Assembly: GCF_020422885.1 (NCBI RefSeq)
Contig: NZ_CP084622.1
Coordinates: forward strand, 3,615,001-3,679,000
Direction: 5' to 3'
Origin: Mesobacillus sp. S13
GTDB taxonomy: Bacteria > Bacillota > Bacilli > Bacillales > Cytobacillaceae
DNA: 64,000 bases
Of this stretch, positions 7,224-15,826 are shown piece by piece (positions within the stretch are counted from its first letter, which is position 1; each line of letters opens with the position of its first letter). The translations under genes were made by a program, and so were the position numbers. The notes under the pieces are model-generated. The model did not search any database. It had not been told where the DNA came from and saw only the letters and a program-made list of their open reading frames with translations.

Positions 7224-8804
7224 TTATTTTGCGCCTTCCAATTCCTTCTTGCGTAATTCGATGCGGCGAATTTTACCGGAAGTGGTTTTAGGGAGTTCTT
7301 CCAGGAACTCGATCTTCCTTGGGTACTTATATGGTGCTGTCAAATCCTTCACATGCTGCTGCAGTTCAGCCACTAGATTCTCCTGATCAGGACTGACGCC
7401 GTCACGCAGGACAACAAAGGCCTTGACGATATGTCCGCGGATTTCGTCCGGTGATGCGACGACAGCACATTCTTTTACATAAGGATGTTTGACAAGTGCA
7501 TCCTCGACTTCGAAAGGCCCGATCGTATAACCAGAGCTGATGATGATGTCATCGCCGCGTCCCTCAAACCAGAAGTAGCCTTCTTCATCTTTGCTGGCTT
7601 TGTCTCCCGTTACGTAATAATCCCCACGGAACTGCATGGCTGTCCGCTCTGGATCTTTGTAATAGTTCTTGAACAATGCCGGCGTATCAACATGGACAGC
7701 GATATCTCCTACTTCGCCAGGAGCACAAGGCTCTCCATTTTCATTGATTATCTCGACAGTGTTCCCTGGTGTCGGCTTGCCCATGGATCCCGGCCTTAAT
7801 TCCATTCCTTTTGTTACACCGACAAGCAGAGTGTTTTCCGTCTGTCCATATCCATCGCGCACCTCAACATTGAAATGCTTTTTAAATGTATCGATTACTT
7901 CACGATTTAACGGTTCTCCCGCAGAAACAGCACTGTGCAGGCCTGGGAGATTATAATCACTTAAGTTTTCCACCTTCGCCATCAGACGGTATTCCGTCGG
8001 TGTACAACAAAGGACATTCACATTATATTTTTGTAAAAGTGACAAGTATTTTTGCGGCTCGAATTTTCCCTGGTAAACCAGGCCGGTAGCCCCTGTACCC
8101 ATAACGGATAAAAATGGGCTCCAGATCCATTTTTGCCAGCCAGGACCTGCAGTGGCCCAGACAGTGTCCCCATCTTCGATTCCAAGCCAGTTTGTCGCCG
8201 CTGTGCGAAGATGCGCATATGCCCATCCGTGCGTATGGACGACTCCTTTTGGATTGCCAGTCGTGCCGGAAGTATAGCTGAGGAAGGCCATATCATCACG
8301 CTGTGTATCTGCGAGCTGAAGCTCCTCTGATGCCGATTTCATTTCTTCATCAAGATGGATCCAACCTTCTTTTTCGTCTCCAATCACGAACTTCGGCAGA
8401 TTATCAGCTTCTTCGATTCCAGCGAATTCTTTTGTAAAAGGAGCATAGCTGACAATCGCTTTTACATCACCATGGTTAATTCGATATTGGAAATCCTTCG
8501 TTCTTAACATTTCCGAACTAGGAATGACGACCAACCCCATTTTCAACGATGCAATGTACACCTGGTAGGCCTCAATCAATCTTGGCACAACGATGAGTAC
8601 GACATCTCCCTGCTGCAAGCCATGCTTCAAGAAAACGTTTCCAATCTTATTCGCATTATTTAGAAGTTCCTGGTATGTAATCTCTTTTGTACTGCCCGCC
8701 TCATTTTCCCAGATGATCGCTTTTCTTTCCGGATCCTGAGCGTAACGCTCCATTTCAGACACAAGATTATACTGTTGCGGCGCAATCAATTGTTCTCTAT
8801 TCAT
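7224..8804 (-). CDS. mbcS: Acyl-CoA synthetase MbcS (YtcI)
   Basis: 526 residues of the ANL superfamily of AMP-forming ligases. It resembles B. subtilis MbcS, a medium-chain and branched-chain acyl-CoA synthetase that activates carboxylic acids in the cytoplasm. Motifs in order: the P-loop-like SYTSGTTGNPKGVVHTH, the DGYGQTE adenylation motif, the YVTGDKASKDEEGYFWFEGRGDD hinge and the C-terminal PKTTSGKIRR with the catalytic lysine. The ATG at 8804 is preferred because the upstream ATG at 8819 overlaps the ribosome binding site AGGGGGAAG. It is separate from acsA, which lies 17 kb away. Confidence 0.9.
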   Translation of the reverse strand: MNREQLIAPQQYNLVSEMERYAQDPERKAIIWENEAGSTKEITYQELLNNANKIGNVFLKHGLQQGDVVLIVVPRLIEAYQVYIASLKMGLVVIPSSEMLRTKDFQYRINHGDVKAIVSYAPFTKEFAGIEEADNLPKFVIGDEKEGWIHLDEEMKSASEELQLADTQRDDMAFLSYTSGTTGNPKGVVHTHGWAYAHLRTAATNWLGIEDGDTVWATAGPGWQKWIWSPFLSVMGTGATGLVYQGKFEPQKYLSLLQKYNVNVLCCTPTEYRLMAKVENLSDYNLPGLHSAVSAGEPLNREVIDTFKKHFNVEVRDGYGQTENTLLVGVTKGMELRPGSMGKPTPGNTVEIINENGEPCAPGEVGDIAVHVDTPALFKNYYKDPERTAMQFRGDYYVTGDKASKDEEGYFWFEGRGDDIIISSGYTIGPFEVEDALVKHPYVKECAVVASPDEIRGHIVKAFVVLRDGVSPDQENLVAELQQHVKDLTAPYKYPRKIEFLEELPKTTSGKIRRIELRKKELEGAK

Positions 8805-8938
8805 ACTCTTCCCCCTCATAAATTTTTTAGGCTGCTAAGCCTGTCTATCCCCACTTCCTATTATACAAAATTATTTAAAAATTTAAAATTATATGATAAC
8901 ACTTTTTTAATATAATATTTTTCTGCTGCATAAAAAAA

Positions 8939-8960
8939 GAGCAGGGCATCTGCCCCGCTC
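8939..8960 (-). terminator. SASP gene terminator
   Basis: GAGCAGGGC pairs with GCCCCGCTC (one mismatch) over a 4-nt loop, with a T run on the minus-strand 3' side. Confidence 0.82.
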
Positions 8961-8987
8961 CTTGTAGCCATATTATTCATTTGTTAA

Positions 8988-9194
8988 TTAGCGAGAGAAT
9001 CCGCCACCAAGTTGTTGTTCAGCCATTTGAACCAAACGCTTAGTGATCTCTCCTCCTACAGAACCGTTAGCGCGAGAAGTAGTTTCTCCGCCTAGCTGTA
9101 CACCAAATTCAGAAGCGATTTCGTACTTCATTTGATCAAGAGCTTGTGATACTCCAGGTACTAGAAGTTGATTTGAGCTGTTGTTGTTTGCCAT
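8988..9194 (-). CDS. Alpha/beta-type small acid-soluble spore protein
   Basis: 68 residues. SASPs of this type coat spore DNA, protect it from damage and are degraded on germination. The GPR protease site is visible as [10 protein letters not shown], and the second conserved half is [21 protein letters not shown]. The N-terminal [14 protein letters not shown] is typical. The start is the ATG at 9194 with AAGGAGG upstream; extension to 9236 is ruled out by the absence of a site there. A sigma-G-like promoter lies just upstream, as expected for late forespore expression. Whether it corresponds to sspA, B, C or D cannot be settled here. Confidence 0.95.
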   Translation of the reverse strand: MANNNSSNQLLVPGVSQALDQMKYEIASEFGVQLGGETTSRANGSVGGEITKRLVQMAEQQLGGGFSR

Positions 9195-9216
9195 GTGTTT
9201 CACCTCCTTGTGAGTA

Positions 9217-9247
9217 TAGAATGTGTAGAAACACATGGCTTAATTCA
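9217..9247 (-). promoter_or_regulatory. Sigma-G-like promoter of the SASP gene
   Basis: On the minus strand TGAATT (9247-9242) is followed after exactly 18 nt by CATTCTA (9223-9217), close to the forespore sigma-G consensus. The expected transcription start is near 9210, 16 nt before the start codon. Confidence 0.65.
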
Positions 9248-9284
9248 AAACTTTAATTGGTAATTGTTCACAAATTTTTCATTT

Positions 9285-10493
9285 TTAAAATAGATCATCC
9301 ATGGAATCATCTTCACGCTCGGAAGCCGGTTTGAGAATGATCCTTTCTGTTCCTTCGACCGCCTTCTGGATCATTTCCTCAAAGTCGAAAAAGCTCTCAT
9401 AGTTTTGGACCTTATCCAGTTTCGGCTTTGTTTTGGGAGATGAAGGAACAAAAACGGTACAGCAATCCTCATATGGACGGATGGAAATATCATGGGTATC
9501 GATTTCATGGGCAATGTCCATGATCTCCAGCTTGTCCATTGTTATCAATGGGCGAATGACTGGCGTTGTTGTTACTTCATTGATGGCATACATGCTTTCT
9601 AGCGTCTGGCTGGCCACCTGCCCCAGGCTTTCACCGGTGATAATCGCAAGGCCGCCCTGCTTCTCCCTGATGGCATCTGTTATGCGCAGCATCAGCCTTC
9701 TTGTCGTTGTCATCGTATAGTTTTCCGGAATTTGCTTATGGATGGCCTGCTGGATTTCTGTGAATGGCACAATATGAAGCGCAAAATGGCCATTAACCTC
9801 GGCAAGCTTTTCAGAGAGGTCGATTACCTTCTGCTTGGCGCGTTCGCTTGTAAAAGGCGGACTGAAAAAATGGACACCTTCCACTTCGAGTCCTCTTTTC
9901 ATCGTCAGATAGCCAGCAACAGGGCTGTCAATCCCGCCTGATAGCATTAGCATTCCTTTTCCACCCGATGCAGCAGGAAGCCCCCCGGCACCCTTGATCG
10001 TTTCGGCAGAAATATAGGCAGCTTCTTTCCTGATCTCTATCTGGAGATTTATATCAGGCTTCCGTACATCTACTTTCAGACCTTCCACCTTTCTTAAAAT
10101 ATGGCCGCCAAATTCTGAATTGATTCCATTCGTATCCAACTCAAAGGTCTTGTCGGAACGTTTAGCGGTTATTTTAAAGGTCTGGCCAGGCTCATGGATT
10201 TTCCTGAAAAGCTCTAGCGCTGCATCTTTCATTTTTTCGAGATCTTTCTCGACTTTCATTGCCGGGCTGAAGGATTGGATTCCGAAGATTCCTTTCAGCT
10301 TCTCTCCAACCCCATCGCTATCTTCACCATTCAGAAGGATGAACATGCGATCACGCTCTGCCTTGATGGTAGCATCCGGATAGTCGCTTAATGCCCTTTT
10401 GATATTTTTTCTTAGACGGTCGATGAATTTATTCCTGTTTCTTCCCTTAGTCGATATTTCTCCATACCGAACCAAAATGCGGTCATACATCAT
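9285..10493 (-). CDS. thiI: tRNA 4-thiouridine synthase ThiI
   Basis: 402 residues. It thiolates U8 of tRNA and may donate sulfur for thiamine. An N-terminal ferredoxin-like/THUMP part (residues 1-165) is followed by the PP-loop ATPase motif SGGIDSPVAGYL at about 185. The C-terminal PYEDCCTVFVP segment is present. There is no C-terminal rhodanese domain, which is normal in Bacillus, where the persulfide comes from the partner NifZ. The start is the ATG at 10493, overlapping the nifZ stop as ATGA, with GAGGT upstream; the longer frame upstream of it is just nifZ in another frame. Translational coupling with nifZ is likely. Confidence 0.95.
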   Translation of the reverse strand: MMYDRILVRYGEISTKGRNRNKFIDRLRKNIKRALSDYPDATIKAERDRMFILLNGEDSDGVGEKLKGIFGIQSFSPAMKVEKDLEKMKDAALELFRKIHEPGQTFKITAKRSDKTFELDTNGINSEFGGHILRKVEGLKVDVRKPDINLQIEIRKEAAYISAETIKGAGGLPAASGGKGMLMLSGGIDSPVAGYLTMKRGLEVEGVHFFSPPFTSERAKQKVIDLSEKLAEVNGHFALHIVPFTEIQQAIHKQIPENYTMTTTRRLMLRITDAIREKQGGLAIITGESLGQVASQTLESMYAINEVTTTPVIRPLITMDKLEIMDIAHEIDTHDISIRPYEDCCTVFVPSSPKTKPKLDKVQNYESFFDFEEMIQKAVEGTERIILKPASEREDDSMDDLF

Positions 10494-11635
10494 TTCTTTA
10501 CTACCTCGCTTAAATGTTTTACTGTATCTGCAATTGCCTTTGCGGCTATTTCTGCTTCTTCTACTGTATTGCTGAATGTCAGGCTGACCCTGATCGCGCT
10601 TTCCGCTTCGTCCTGAGGAACTCCCATTGCCAGCAATGTTTTGCTCGCAGCCTTCTTTTTGGATGAGCAAGCACTGGTGGTCGATACATATATATTTTTT
10701 CCTTCCAGCGCATGCACGAAAGTTTCCGCCTTCAATCCTTTAATTGAAAAATTCAGGATATGGGGTGCTTGATTTTCTTTTGGAGTGTGAATGGTTAATT
10801 CCTTTATTTGGCTGATGCCATTTCTTAATCTTTCCATAGCTGCTGCCATTTGATTCAGCTTTTCTTTTCTCTGTTCAAGCGTCATCCTCAGTGCCTTAGC
10901 CATCGCAACCATTCCTGCTACATTTTCTGTTCCGCTGCGCTGCTTCCATTCCTGATTCCCGCCGGAGAATAATGGAGACAAAGTAACACCTTCTTTGATG
11001 AACAATGCACCAGTCCCTTTAAGTCCGTGGAATTTATGGCCCGAAATGGTAGCCATGTGGATCCCGGCTTCATAAAAGTTTAACGGCACCTTCCCTACTC
11101 CCTGAACATAGTCAACATGGAAAAACGCTTTAGGATAATTTTTAAGAAGTTTTCCAATTTCCTTTACTGGCTGAATCGTGCCGACTTCATTATTAACATG
11201 GATCACGGACACCAGGATGGTATCATCACGCATTTCTTTCTCTATCATATCCGTGCTGATGAAGCCATTAGCATCCGGTTTTACATAGGTTATTTCATAG
11301 CCTAGCGATTCAAGCTGCACCATGGCATTGTGGATTGAAGCATGCTCAATCCCGCTCGTAATGATATGCCTGCCTCTTTCCCTGTGAGCCAAAGCGATCC
11401 CTTTTATGGCAAGATTATTGCTTTCTGTTCCTCCAGATGTGAACAGGATTTCCGTTTCTTTTACATTCAGGAGCTTTGCCACCTGGGAACGTGCTTGTTG
11501 AAGCAGCTTTTCTGCCTGGCCGCCGATTTTATGAAGAGAGGAAGGATTGCCGAAAAATTCCTCTGATACCTTTAAAAATGAATCCAATACTTCTTTATAG
11601 GGTTTGGTTGTGGCACTGTTGTCTAAATAAATCAT
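10490..11635 (-). CDS. nifZ: Cysteine desulfurase NifZ (IscS/NifS family)
   Basis: 381 residues, PLP-dependent. It takes sulfur from cysteine and hands the persulfide to ThiI, encoded next in the operon. The PLP lysine is K201 in SGHKFHGLKG and the active-site cysteine is C323 in STTSACSSKKK. The motif GGTESNN at about residue 69 and IHVNNEVGTIQP near residue 150 fit the family. I prefer the second of two tandem ATGs (11635) because GGGGG lies 5 nt upstream of it and only 2 nt from the first. B. subtilis has the same nifZ-thiI pair. Confidence 0.93.
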   Translation of the reverse strand: MIYLDNSATTKPYKEVLDSFLKVSEEFFGNPSSLHKIGGQAEKLLQQARSQVAKLLNVKETEILFTSGGTESNNLAIKGIALAHRERGRHIITSGIEHASIHNAMVQLESLGYEITYVKPDANGFISTDMIEKEMRDDTILVSVIHVNNEVGTIQPVKEIGKLLKNYPKAFFHVDYVQGVGKVPLNFYEAGIHMATISGHKFHGLKGTGALFIKEGVTLSPLFSGGNQEWKQRSGTENVAGMVAMAKALRMTLEQRKEKLNQMAAAMERLRNGISQIKELTIHTPKENQAPHILNFSIKGLKAETFVHALEGKNIYVSTTSACSSKKKAASKTLLAMGVPQDEAESAIRVSLTFSNTVEEAEIAAKAIADTVKHLSEVVKK

Positions 11636-11744
11636 CATATCCCCCTGTCGTTCATGCTAACTAAAAATCTTATCATAAGAAATAATCAATGAAAAATCAT
11701 TAATGATATTTTGTAGTATGCCCTGAGTCACCTATCTGCCAAAA

Positions 11745-11775
11745 AAACAGGTCTCCATTTCGGAGACCCATGTTT
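11745..11775 (-). terminator. ezrA terminator
   Basis: GGTCTCC and GGAGACC pair over ATTTC, flanked by a run of A on the left that gives a T run on the minus strand. Confidence 0.8.
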
Positions 11776-11779
11776 TACA

Positions 11780-13471
11780 TTACTCTTTTTCAGATAACAT
11801 TTGCTCAATTCTTTTCAGAGCACCAGGATCCACTTCCTCAATCGCAGTGGCCGCCTGTTCAAGTGCATCACGATAATCGTAATTGCGGAAATGCTCTTCT
11901 GCTTCTCGTAGCCCGCGGTCAACCGAAGGATAGCGGCTTCGATACCTGTTTCCATATTGGATGACCCGCTCGGCCAGCATAACGGTCTCGACGATTTCTT
12001 CAGTCGCCGCTTCCAGCTTATCAACTGTCAGCACAGAAATTTCAAGGTACTGCTGGAGAACAGGAATATCAAGCGGTTTTTCCTCAAGCTTTTCATTGAC
12101 TTGTTTAATGCTTTCATTGGCATCTTCAAGAAGGTATTTGTAGTCCTGAGACAAACCAGGCATATTGCTTTTGGAAACGGTGCGGATCAGTTCTGAAATC
12201 TTTTTCGACAGATCCCTTACCTTTTCCCTGGCCAGTATTTCATCCTTCCTGAGGGCACTCAACTTTTCCATCAATACTTTTTGCTCTTCGACTAGTTGAT
12301 CAAGCTGCTCTTTCGCTTCTTCAAGCTCCTGTTTGATCAAGCTTTGCGCTGTATCATTTTCAGTGATTCTGTGGTCGATCAGCTCAAACCGCTTTAGAAG
12401 GCCTTTGAGCTGCTGCTCGACGTTTGTCTGTGCCGAGAGTTCTTTATCATTAAGGTGATAGCTCTCCTGGATATGCTTTGTCTCTTCTTTGAGCGTCTTG
12501 CTTTCTGTTATCGCTTTTACCAGGATTTCCTTCGCCTCATGCTCAGTCTGCGTAATATATTGCTTAGCCATTACTTCCTCTTCAAGGAGGTCGAATAGCT
12601 TCTCAACACGTTCCTTTAACCCCTGAATACCCTGTTCAGCAATTTCGACATCGCCTTTTTCCAGAGAGGCCATACAATCCGTCAATTCTTTATTGATTGC
12701 CTCAACTTCTTGAGTAGCGTTCAGATGGTCAAGAACATAGCCTTGCGCAGTCATTTCTCTGACTCCATCTTTTAGCTCGCTGACCTGGGTTGGGATGGCC
12801 GATTGGCAATCATGCAACAGCGCTGGAATGTACTCCATTTTCCTGGATACTTCTTCAAGCATTGCCTGGATGGATAGCACCGTTTCCCTTGCTTCAAGGT
12901 AGTTGCCGTTTTCCGTTTTCTCATCAAAATCAAGGAATTTAGCCTGGATGTTTTCCAGCATCTCTTCTAGACTCGCCTCTGCGCTTCCGAAGCTGTGGCG
13001 ATGTGAAAGAAGATTTTTCTTGTTTTCTCTGTATTGTTCCTTCAGGCCATCGATTTCTTCGCGGTTCTTTTCTTCACTTCCGACAAGCTCATTCAGTTCA
13101 CCGAGGATCTTTTTGATCTTATCTTCCGTTTCCGTCAGCTTGCGGTCAATGACTGCCAGAGATTCCTTCGCCTTTTTGAACCTGTATTTATCGATATATT
13201 CTTCCGCGTCGAACAGATAATCCTCGATGCCCGGCAGCTTGGATGTCACAAGTTCATCCCACTCCTGGCGCCAGCGTTCGAAAAGCTCCTCTGTCTGGCC
13301 CGTCATGTTCAGCTGTTTTACCTTTGACATCTCATCCAGTACCGGCCGGTTCATGATATCGATTTTCCAGGATTCGTACCGGTCGACCTCACTGTAATAC
13401 TTTCGTTTCATAAAGTATCCGATTAAAAAAAGTATTAGTAATAAAATAATTCCGCCAATTATGTACTCCAT
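11780..13471 (-). CDS. ezrA: Septation ring formation regulator EzrA
   Basis: 563 residues, the usual length. A single N-terminal membrane helix (IIGGIILLLILFLIGYFM) puts the rest in the cytoplasm. The body is almost all charged helix and coiled coil with spectrin-like repeats. EzrA restrains FtsZ ring formation at the poles and helps recruit PBP1 to the septum. The C-terminal segment with YRSRYPSVDRGLREAEEHFRNYDYRDAL is well conserved. It is monocistronic and divergent from hisJ. RefZ, another FtsZ regulator, is two genes away, as in B. subtilis. Confidence 0.95.
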   Translation of the reverse strand: MEYIIGGIILLLILFLIGYFMKRKYYSEVDRYESWKIDIMNRPVLDEMSKVKQLNMTGQTEELFERWRQEWDELVTSKLPGIEDYLFDAEEYIDKYRFKKAKESLAVIDRKLTETEDKIKKILGELNELVGSEEKNREEIDGLKEQYRENKKNLLSHRHSFGSAEASLEEMLENIQAKFLDFDEKTENGNYLEARETVLSIQAMLEEVSRKMEYIPALLHDCQSAIPTQVSELKDGVREMTAQGYVLDHLNATQEVEAINKELTDCMASLEKGDVEIAEQGIQGLKERVEKLFDLLEEEVMAKQYITQTEHEAKEILVKAITESKTLKEETKHIQESYHLNDKELSAQTNVEQQLKGLLKRFELIDHRITENDTAQSLIKQELEEAKEQLDQLVEEQKVLMEKLSALRKDEILAREKVRDLSKKISELIRTVSKSNMPGLSQDYKYLLEDANESIKQVNEKLEEKPLDIPVLQQYLEISVLTVDKLEAATEEIVETVMLAERVIQYGNRYRSRYPSVDRGLREAEEHFRNYDYRDALEQAATAIEEVDPGALKRIEQMLSEKE

Positions 13472-13674
13472 TGTTATCCCCCTGGCCTCACAAATTCCAA
13501 GTTCTGAATCCTTCTATATAAAATGAATGGATAAATGCGTGTATAATGTATTTATATTACCATGTAAACGACAATTTTTGACTATTAAATTCATATTTTT
13601 TGTTGAAATTATCCGAATTAAGCCGATTTAACTTGAAATCTTGCTTAATATCTCACGATAGGAGGCCTGGAGTC

Positions 13675-14472
13675 ATGAAAGATGGCCACGTCCACACGTC
13701 TTTTTGCCCTCATGGCACAAAAGATTCATTAGATGACTATATACAGAGAGCATTGCAGCTTGGCTACACGGAAATTACCTTCGCCGAGCATGCCCCTTTG
13801 CCAGAAGGATTCATAGACCCTACACCGATGAAGGACAGCGCAATGCGGTATGAGGATTTGGAATCATACTTTCAAAGTATCGAAAAAGCAAAGGGAAGAT
13901 ACAGCGGGAAAATAAAAATCAATACTGGTTTTGAGATTGATTTTATCGAAGGATACGAGATTCAAACGGCCAATTTCCTCAACGAATTCGGACCAAGGCT
14001 AGATGATGCCGTTTTATCGGTCCATTTTTTGAAAAATCCTGCTGGAAAATACGATTGCCTTGATTACAGTCCGGACAAATTTGGGGAAATGGTGAAAGAA
14101 TACGGATCTGCAGAAAATATCCATCAACACTACTATCAAACCGTATTGAAATCCATTCGTACTGATTTGGGTCCATATAAACCAAAACGTATCGGACATT
14201 TAACCCTCGCGAATAAATTTCGCTTAAAATATCCAGTCGCACAGGAATGTACTGATGAAATTATTGAAATCCTGGAAACCGTTGCGAAGCATGGCTATGA
14301 GCTGGATTATAACGGAGCGGGTACGGCAAAACCGTTATGCCGTGAGCCATATCCGCCAGATTGGGTAATCAGAGAGGCTAAAAAGCTAGGGATCAGGCTT
14401 GTGTACGGATCGGATGCGCACCAGGCGAAGGAATTGGGACAGGGACTTGATAGGATGGAGACAAAAAAATAA
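13675..14472 (+). CDS. hisJ: Histidinol-phosphatase HisJ (PHP family)
   Basis: 265 residues of the PHP phosphoesterase family. It dephosphorylates histidinol phosphate in histidine synthesis. The HxH motif is in KDGHVHTSFCPHG near the N terminus; TFAEHAPLP, GFEIDFIEGYE and the C-terminal YGSDAHQ supply the other metal ligands. The start is the ATG at 13675 after AGGAGGCCTGGAGTC; a longer frame to 13600 has no conserved residues. It stands apart from any other his gene here, as it does in B. subtilis (ytvP). Confidence 0.93.
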   Translation: MKDGHVHTSFCPHGTKDSLDDYIQRALQLGYTEITFAEHAPLPEGFIDPTPMKDSAMRYEDLESYFQSIEKAKGRYSGKIKINTGFEIDFIEGYEIQTANFLNEFGPRLDDAVLSVHFLKNPAGKYDCLDYSPDKFGEMVKEYGSAENIHQHYYQTVLKSIRTDLGPYKPKRIGHLTLANKFRLKYPVAQECTDEIIEILETVAKHGYELDYNGAGTAKPLCREPYPPDWVIREAKKLGIRLVYGSDAHQAKELGQGLDRMETKK

Positions 14473-14498
14473 GGAAGCCGGCGTAATACCGGTTTCCT
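14472..14498. terminator. Bidirectional terminator hisJ/refZ
   Basis: AGGAAGCCGG pairs with CCGGTTTCCT (one G-U) over a 7-nt loop between convergent genes and overlaps both stop codons. Confidence 0.8.
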
Positions 14499-15132
14499 AT
14501 ATGTTGATCAGCATTTTCCCCTGAACTTGATGCCCTGTACAAAGGGTTCCCTTGATCCATTGGGAGACCTCATGGCTATACTTATCAGCAAAGTATTTTT
14601 CATGTGGCTGCACGTGCAGAACCTCTGTCACATAATGGGTGTTCAAGAACGGCATCGACAACAGCCCTTTTAACTGTAAAATGCTGAACTGGATGGAATG
14701 CTTCTTGAATTCTCCGTTCTCCATCCCTGTTTCAAGCACTTTTTTAAACATATAGCGTTCTTTAACGTGGTAGGTGGACATAATTTCCCTGACAATCTGG
14801 GAATCAATCGTCATCTCCCTTAAAATGAATCTTGTCAATTGGGTGTTCTGGCATTGGTATCTCAAAACATTGTCTGCCATTGCATTCAGGGAAAACTCCG
14901 CACCGCATTCCAGCAGTGAAAACCCTTTTTCCAATTCTTCAAGATAGCTTTCGAAAAAAACGGTGAAACATTTTTCGAGGAGTCCATTCTTATTCCGGAA
15001 GTAATATGAGATATTCGCTGCATTCACGTCTGCCTTTGCTGCAATATCCCTTACTGATGTCCCATTGAACCCCTTCGTATTGAATAAGTAGATGGCCGCA
15101 TCAATAATCGCAGCTTTTGAATTTTTTCTCAT
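14497..15132 (-). CDS. refZ: TetR-family regulator RefZ (YttP)
   Basis: 211 residues. An N-terminal TetR helix-turn-helix (AAIIDAAIYLFNTKGFNGTSVRDIAAKADVNAANISYYF, about residues 6-45) is followed by an all-helical ligand or dimer domain. RefZ binds RBM sites around the origin and inhibits FtsZ-ring assembly to help set the polar septum in sporulation. It sits in the same ezrA-hisJ-refZ neighbourhood as in B. subtilis. The start is the ATG at 15132, with GGGGCGGAGAA before it; the in-frame GTG at 15156 overlaps that site. Confidence 0.88.
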   Translation of the reverse strand: MRKNSKAAIIDAAIYLFNTKGFNGTSVRDIAAKADVNAANISYYFRNKNGLLEKCFTVFFESYLEELEKGFSLLECGAEFSLNAMADNVLRYQCQNTQLTRFILREMTIDSQIVREIMSTYHVKERYMFKKVLETGMENGEFKKHSIQFSILQLKGLLSMPFLNTHYVTEVLHVQPHEKYFADKYSHEVSQWIKGTLCTGHQVQGKMLINI

Positions 15133-15285
15133 TTCTCCGCCCCTCACTTTCCGCAATTAACCTTACTGTTTACCTTTCTGGAAATGATTTAAATTTCCTT
15201 TATAAAAAGCTCGACAAAGTCTCCATTGTTTCGCCGATTTTTGATACAATGTAGATTAAAACTTCATGAATGAGGGGGAAAAACT

Positions 15286-15768
15286 GTGTTTAAAGTCGAA
15301 ACATACAGCGACAGCCGTGAAAAAAATTACGATTTATTGATCAAGCAGCTTAAAGCTCTGCTAGAGGATGAAAAAAATGCGATTGCGAATTTCAGCAACG
15401 CTTCGGCTTTATTGAACCAATTTCTCGATCGCGTCAACTGGGTCGGCTTTTATCTGATGGAGGATGGAGAGCTTGTCCTAGGACCATTCCAGGGCCTTCC
15501 AGCCTGCGTAAGAATCCCGCTCGGCAGAGGAGTTTGCGGAACAGCTGCTTCGAAACAGGAAACATTGAGAGTTGAAGATGTCCATGCCTTCCCTGGGCAC
15601 ATCGCATGTGATGCCGCTTCACAATCAGAAATCGTCGTTCCAATGATTAAAGACGGACAAGTCATCGGCGTCCTTGATATTGATTCACCGGAAAAAAACC
15701 GCTTTGATGAGCTGGATCAGCAAAAACTCGAGGAATACGTTAAAGTTCTCTTACAATATATAAACTAG
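15286..15768 (+). CDS. ytsP: Free methionine-(R)-sulfoxide reductase YtsP (GAF)
   Basis: 160 residues, a single GAF domain. The three cysteines C74 (LPACVRIPLG), C84 (GRGVCGTAAS) and C108 (GHIACDAAS) have exactly the spacing of the catalytic set in fRMsr enzymes, so it should reduce free methionine R-sulfoxide using thioredoxin. The start is a GTG at 15286, 9 nt after GAGGGGG. It is followed by a strong bidirectional terminator shared with megL. Two sulfur-amino-acid genes thus sit tail to tail. Confidence 0.92.
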   Translation: MFKVETYSDSREKNYDLLIKQLKALLEDEKNAIANFSNASALLNQFLDRVNWVGFYLMEDGELVLGPFQGLPACVRIPLGRGVCGTAASKQETLRVEDVHAFPGHIACDAASQSEIVVPMIKDGQVIGVLDIDSPEKNRFDELDQQKLEEYVKVLLQYIN

Positions 15769-15790
15769 TTTTTTGCATAGATCATAGAGA

Positions 15791-15815
15791 AACCCTCCCG
15801 TCTTCCGGGAGGGTT
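15791..15815. terminator. Bidirectional terminator ytsP/megL
   Basis: AACCCTCCCG and CGGGAGGGTT pair perfectly over a 5-nt loop, with TTT following on the plus strand and TCTC on the minus. Confidence 0.88.
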
Positions 15816-15826
15816 TTGTTAAGAAA

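Noticed and set aside
10494..10670. 59-residue N-terminal extension of ThiI
   Set aside because: Basic, low-complexity sequence read out of frame from nifZ; the ATG at 10493 has the ribosome binding site and matches family length.
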